Shown: positions 63,548 through 64,000 of the stretch, piece after piece
Layout: every line of letters begins with the position of its first letter
How positions within the stretch are numbered: position 1 is the first letter of the stretch
Assembly (NCBI RefSeq): GCF_011064615.1
Contig: NZ_JAALJH010000007.1
Span: 119,710-183,709, forward strand
Length of the DNA: 64,000 nucleotides
Origin: Aquisphaera insulae
GTDB taxonomy: Bacteria > Planctomycetota > Planctomycetia > Isosphaerales > Isosphaeraceae
Direction: 5' to 3'
Notes under the pieces: model-generated
Told to the model about the DNA's origin: nothing
Databases searched by the model: none
Seen by the model: only the letters and a program-made list of their open reading frames with translations
Translations under genes and position numbers: made by a program

Positions 63548-64000
63548 ATGTTCAGCCAGCGACGATGGATCCCACTCCTGGGATTGCTCACCCTCCTCGG
63601 TGCCACGGAGCCGGCGCAAGCACAACGCGGACGTGGAGGCGGCGGCATGGCTCGCCCGGCGGGCGGGGGTGCTCGGCCCGCGGGCGGAGGAGCCCGGCCC
63701 AACATGGGCGGCATGACCCGTCCGAGCATGCCCACGAACCGGCCGGCGATGGCCGCCCGTCCGAACACCGGCGGGATGAACCGGCCCAACATGGGCGGCA
63801 TGACCCGTCCGAATACCGGCGGGATGAACCGGCCCAATATGGGTGGGATGAACCGGCCCGCGCCCCTGCCCGGCGGCGGGATCGGCGGCGGTAATCGGCC
63901 CGGCGGCGGGATCGGCGGCGGGGCTCGTCCTACGCCCCTGCCCGGCGGAGGGATCGGCGGTGGTAACCGGCCCGGCGGAGGAGGGATCGGTGGCGGGGTC
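63548..64000 (+). CDS. Secreted Gly/Arg/Pro/Asn/Met-rich repeat protein (3' end outside window)
   Basis: Reads open from ATG 63548 to the window edge, 151 codons. A signal peptide (RRWIPLLGLLTLLGATEPAQA) is followed by low-complexity repeats: RPNMGGMTRP, RPNTGGMNRP and later PGGGIGGGNRPG. It is exported but no domain is visible in the part seen. The C-terminus and any anchor lie beyond the window. Confidence 0.75.
   Translation, partial: MFSQRRWIPLLGLLTLLGATEPAQAQRGRGGGGMARPAGGGARPAGGGARPNMGGMTRPSMPTNRPAMAARPNTGGMNRPNMGGMTRPNTGGMNRPNMGGMNRPAPLPGGGIGGGNRPGGGIGGGARPTPLPGGGIGGGNRPGGGGIGGGV
63758..63853 (+). repeat. 48-bp in-frame tandem repeat (two copies)
   Basis: Two adjacent 48-base copies differ at a few positions and each encodes RPNTGGMNRPNMGGMT or a close variant. 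The copies are themselves built of two 24-base units, typical of expansion by slippage. Confidence 0.8.

Noticed and set aside
1..64000. tRNA, rRNA, CRISPR arrays and insertion sequences
   Set aside because: No T-loop-like cloverleaf, no regularly spaced repeats, and no transposase reading frame with flanking inverted repeats were seen. The Rpn-like protein at 33034 has transposase-like relatives but no element ends.

Overview
The window comes from a high-GC planctomycete, most likely of the Isosphaeraceae. The evidence is a set of lineage-typical families found together: a secreted protein with an LEPR-XLL-type N-terminus, a cysteine/valine-rich YTV-type protein, a Tat-exported DUF1501 protein, a DUF4091 protein, two PEP-CTERM proteins, a DUF4432 epimerase-like protein and several ECF sigma/anti-sigma pairs. 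The genus is an inference; no rRNA gene is present.

Region 1 (1-12.5 kb) is a rightward block of tightly packed genes whose order matches the tail module of a non-contractile tailed phage: tail-terminator-like gene, tail-tube-like gene, a two-frame tail assembly chaperone with a CCCAAAA slippery heptamer, a gene in the tape-measure position, a Dit-sized gene, fibre-like and hub-like genes, and a pair of related small genes. A large protein with a glycoside-hydrolase-like segment precedes it and is cut by the left edge. Head, integrase and lysis genes are not visible, so prophage, remnant, tailocin or gene transfer agent cannot be told apart.

Region 2 (12.5-16.9 kb) holds a mini-protein with an LEPR-XLL-like N-terminus, a pentapeptide-repeat protein, an unknown protein, a primary-type sigma-70 factor and about 1.1 kb without convincing genes. 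Region 3 (16.9-28.2 kb) is mainly cell-surface and secreted proteins: PEP-CTERM, an M32 carboxypeptidase (cytoplasmic), a beta-propeller/Ig-like protein, a HGSNAT-like membrane acyltransferase, the YTV-type protein and a DUF4091 glycosidase-like protein.

Region 4 (28.3-41.8 kb) contains core functions: a STAS protein, phosphoglycolate phosphatase, pyruvate carboxylase, an Rpn-like nuclease-family protein, a DUF1501 protein, a methyltransferase, and the divergent pair ileS/tilS, both of which serve isoleucine decoding. Their shared promoter region holds a perfect 16-bp palindrome.

Region 5 (41.9-64 kb) mixes regulation and carbohydrate metabolism: an ECF sigma with a membrane partner, an SDR/AraC divergent pair, a catalase-like protein facing an SGNH hydrolase, a leftward run (sugar isomerase-like, Gfo/Idh/MocA, GH127, Tat-signal aminotransferase, esterase), a DUF1223-ECF-zinc-finger anti-sigma operon, a spondin-domain PEP-CTERM protein, an unclassified glycosidase-like protein, a transglutaminase-like protein, a DUF4432 protein, an NTF2-like secreted protein, and a Gly/Arg/Pro/Asn/Met-rich secreted protein cut by the right edge. 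No tRNA, rRNA, CRISPR array or insertion sequence was recognised.
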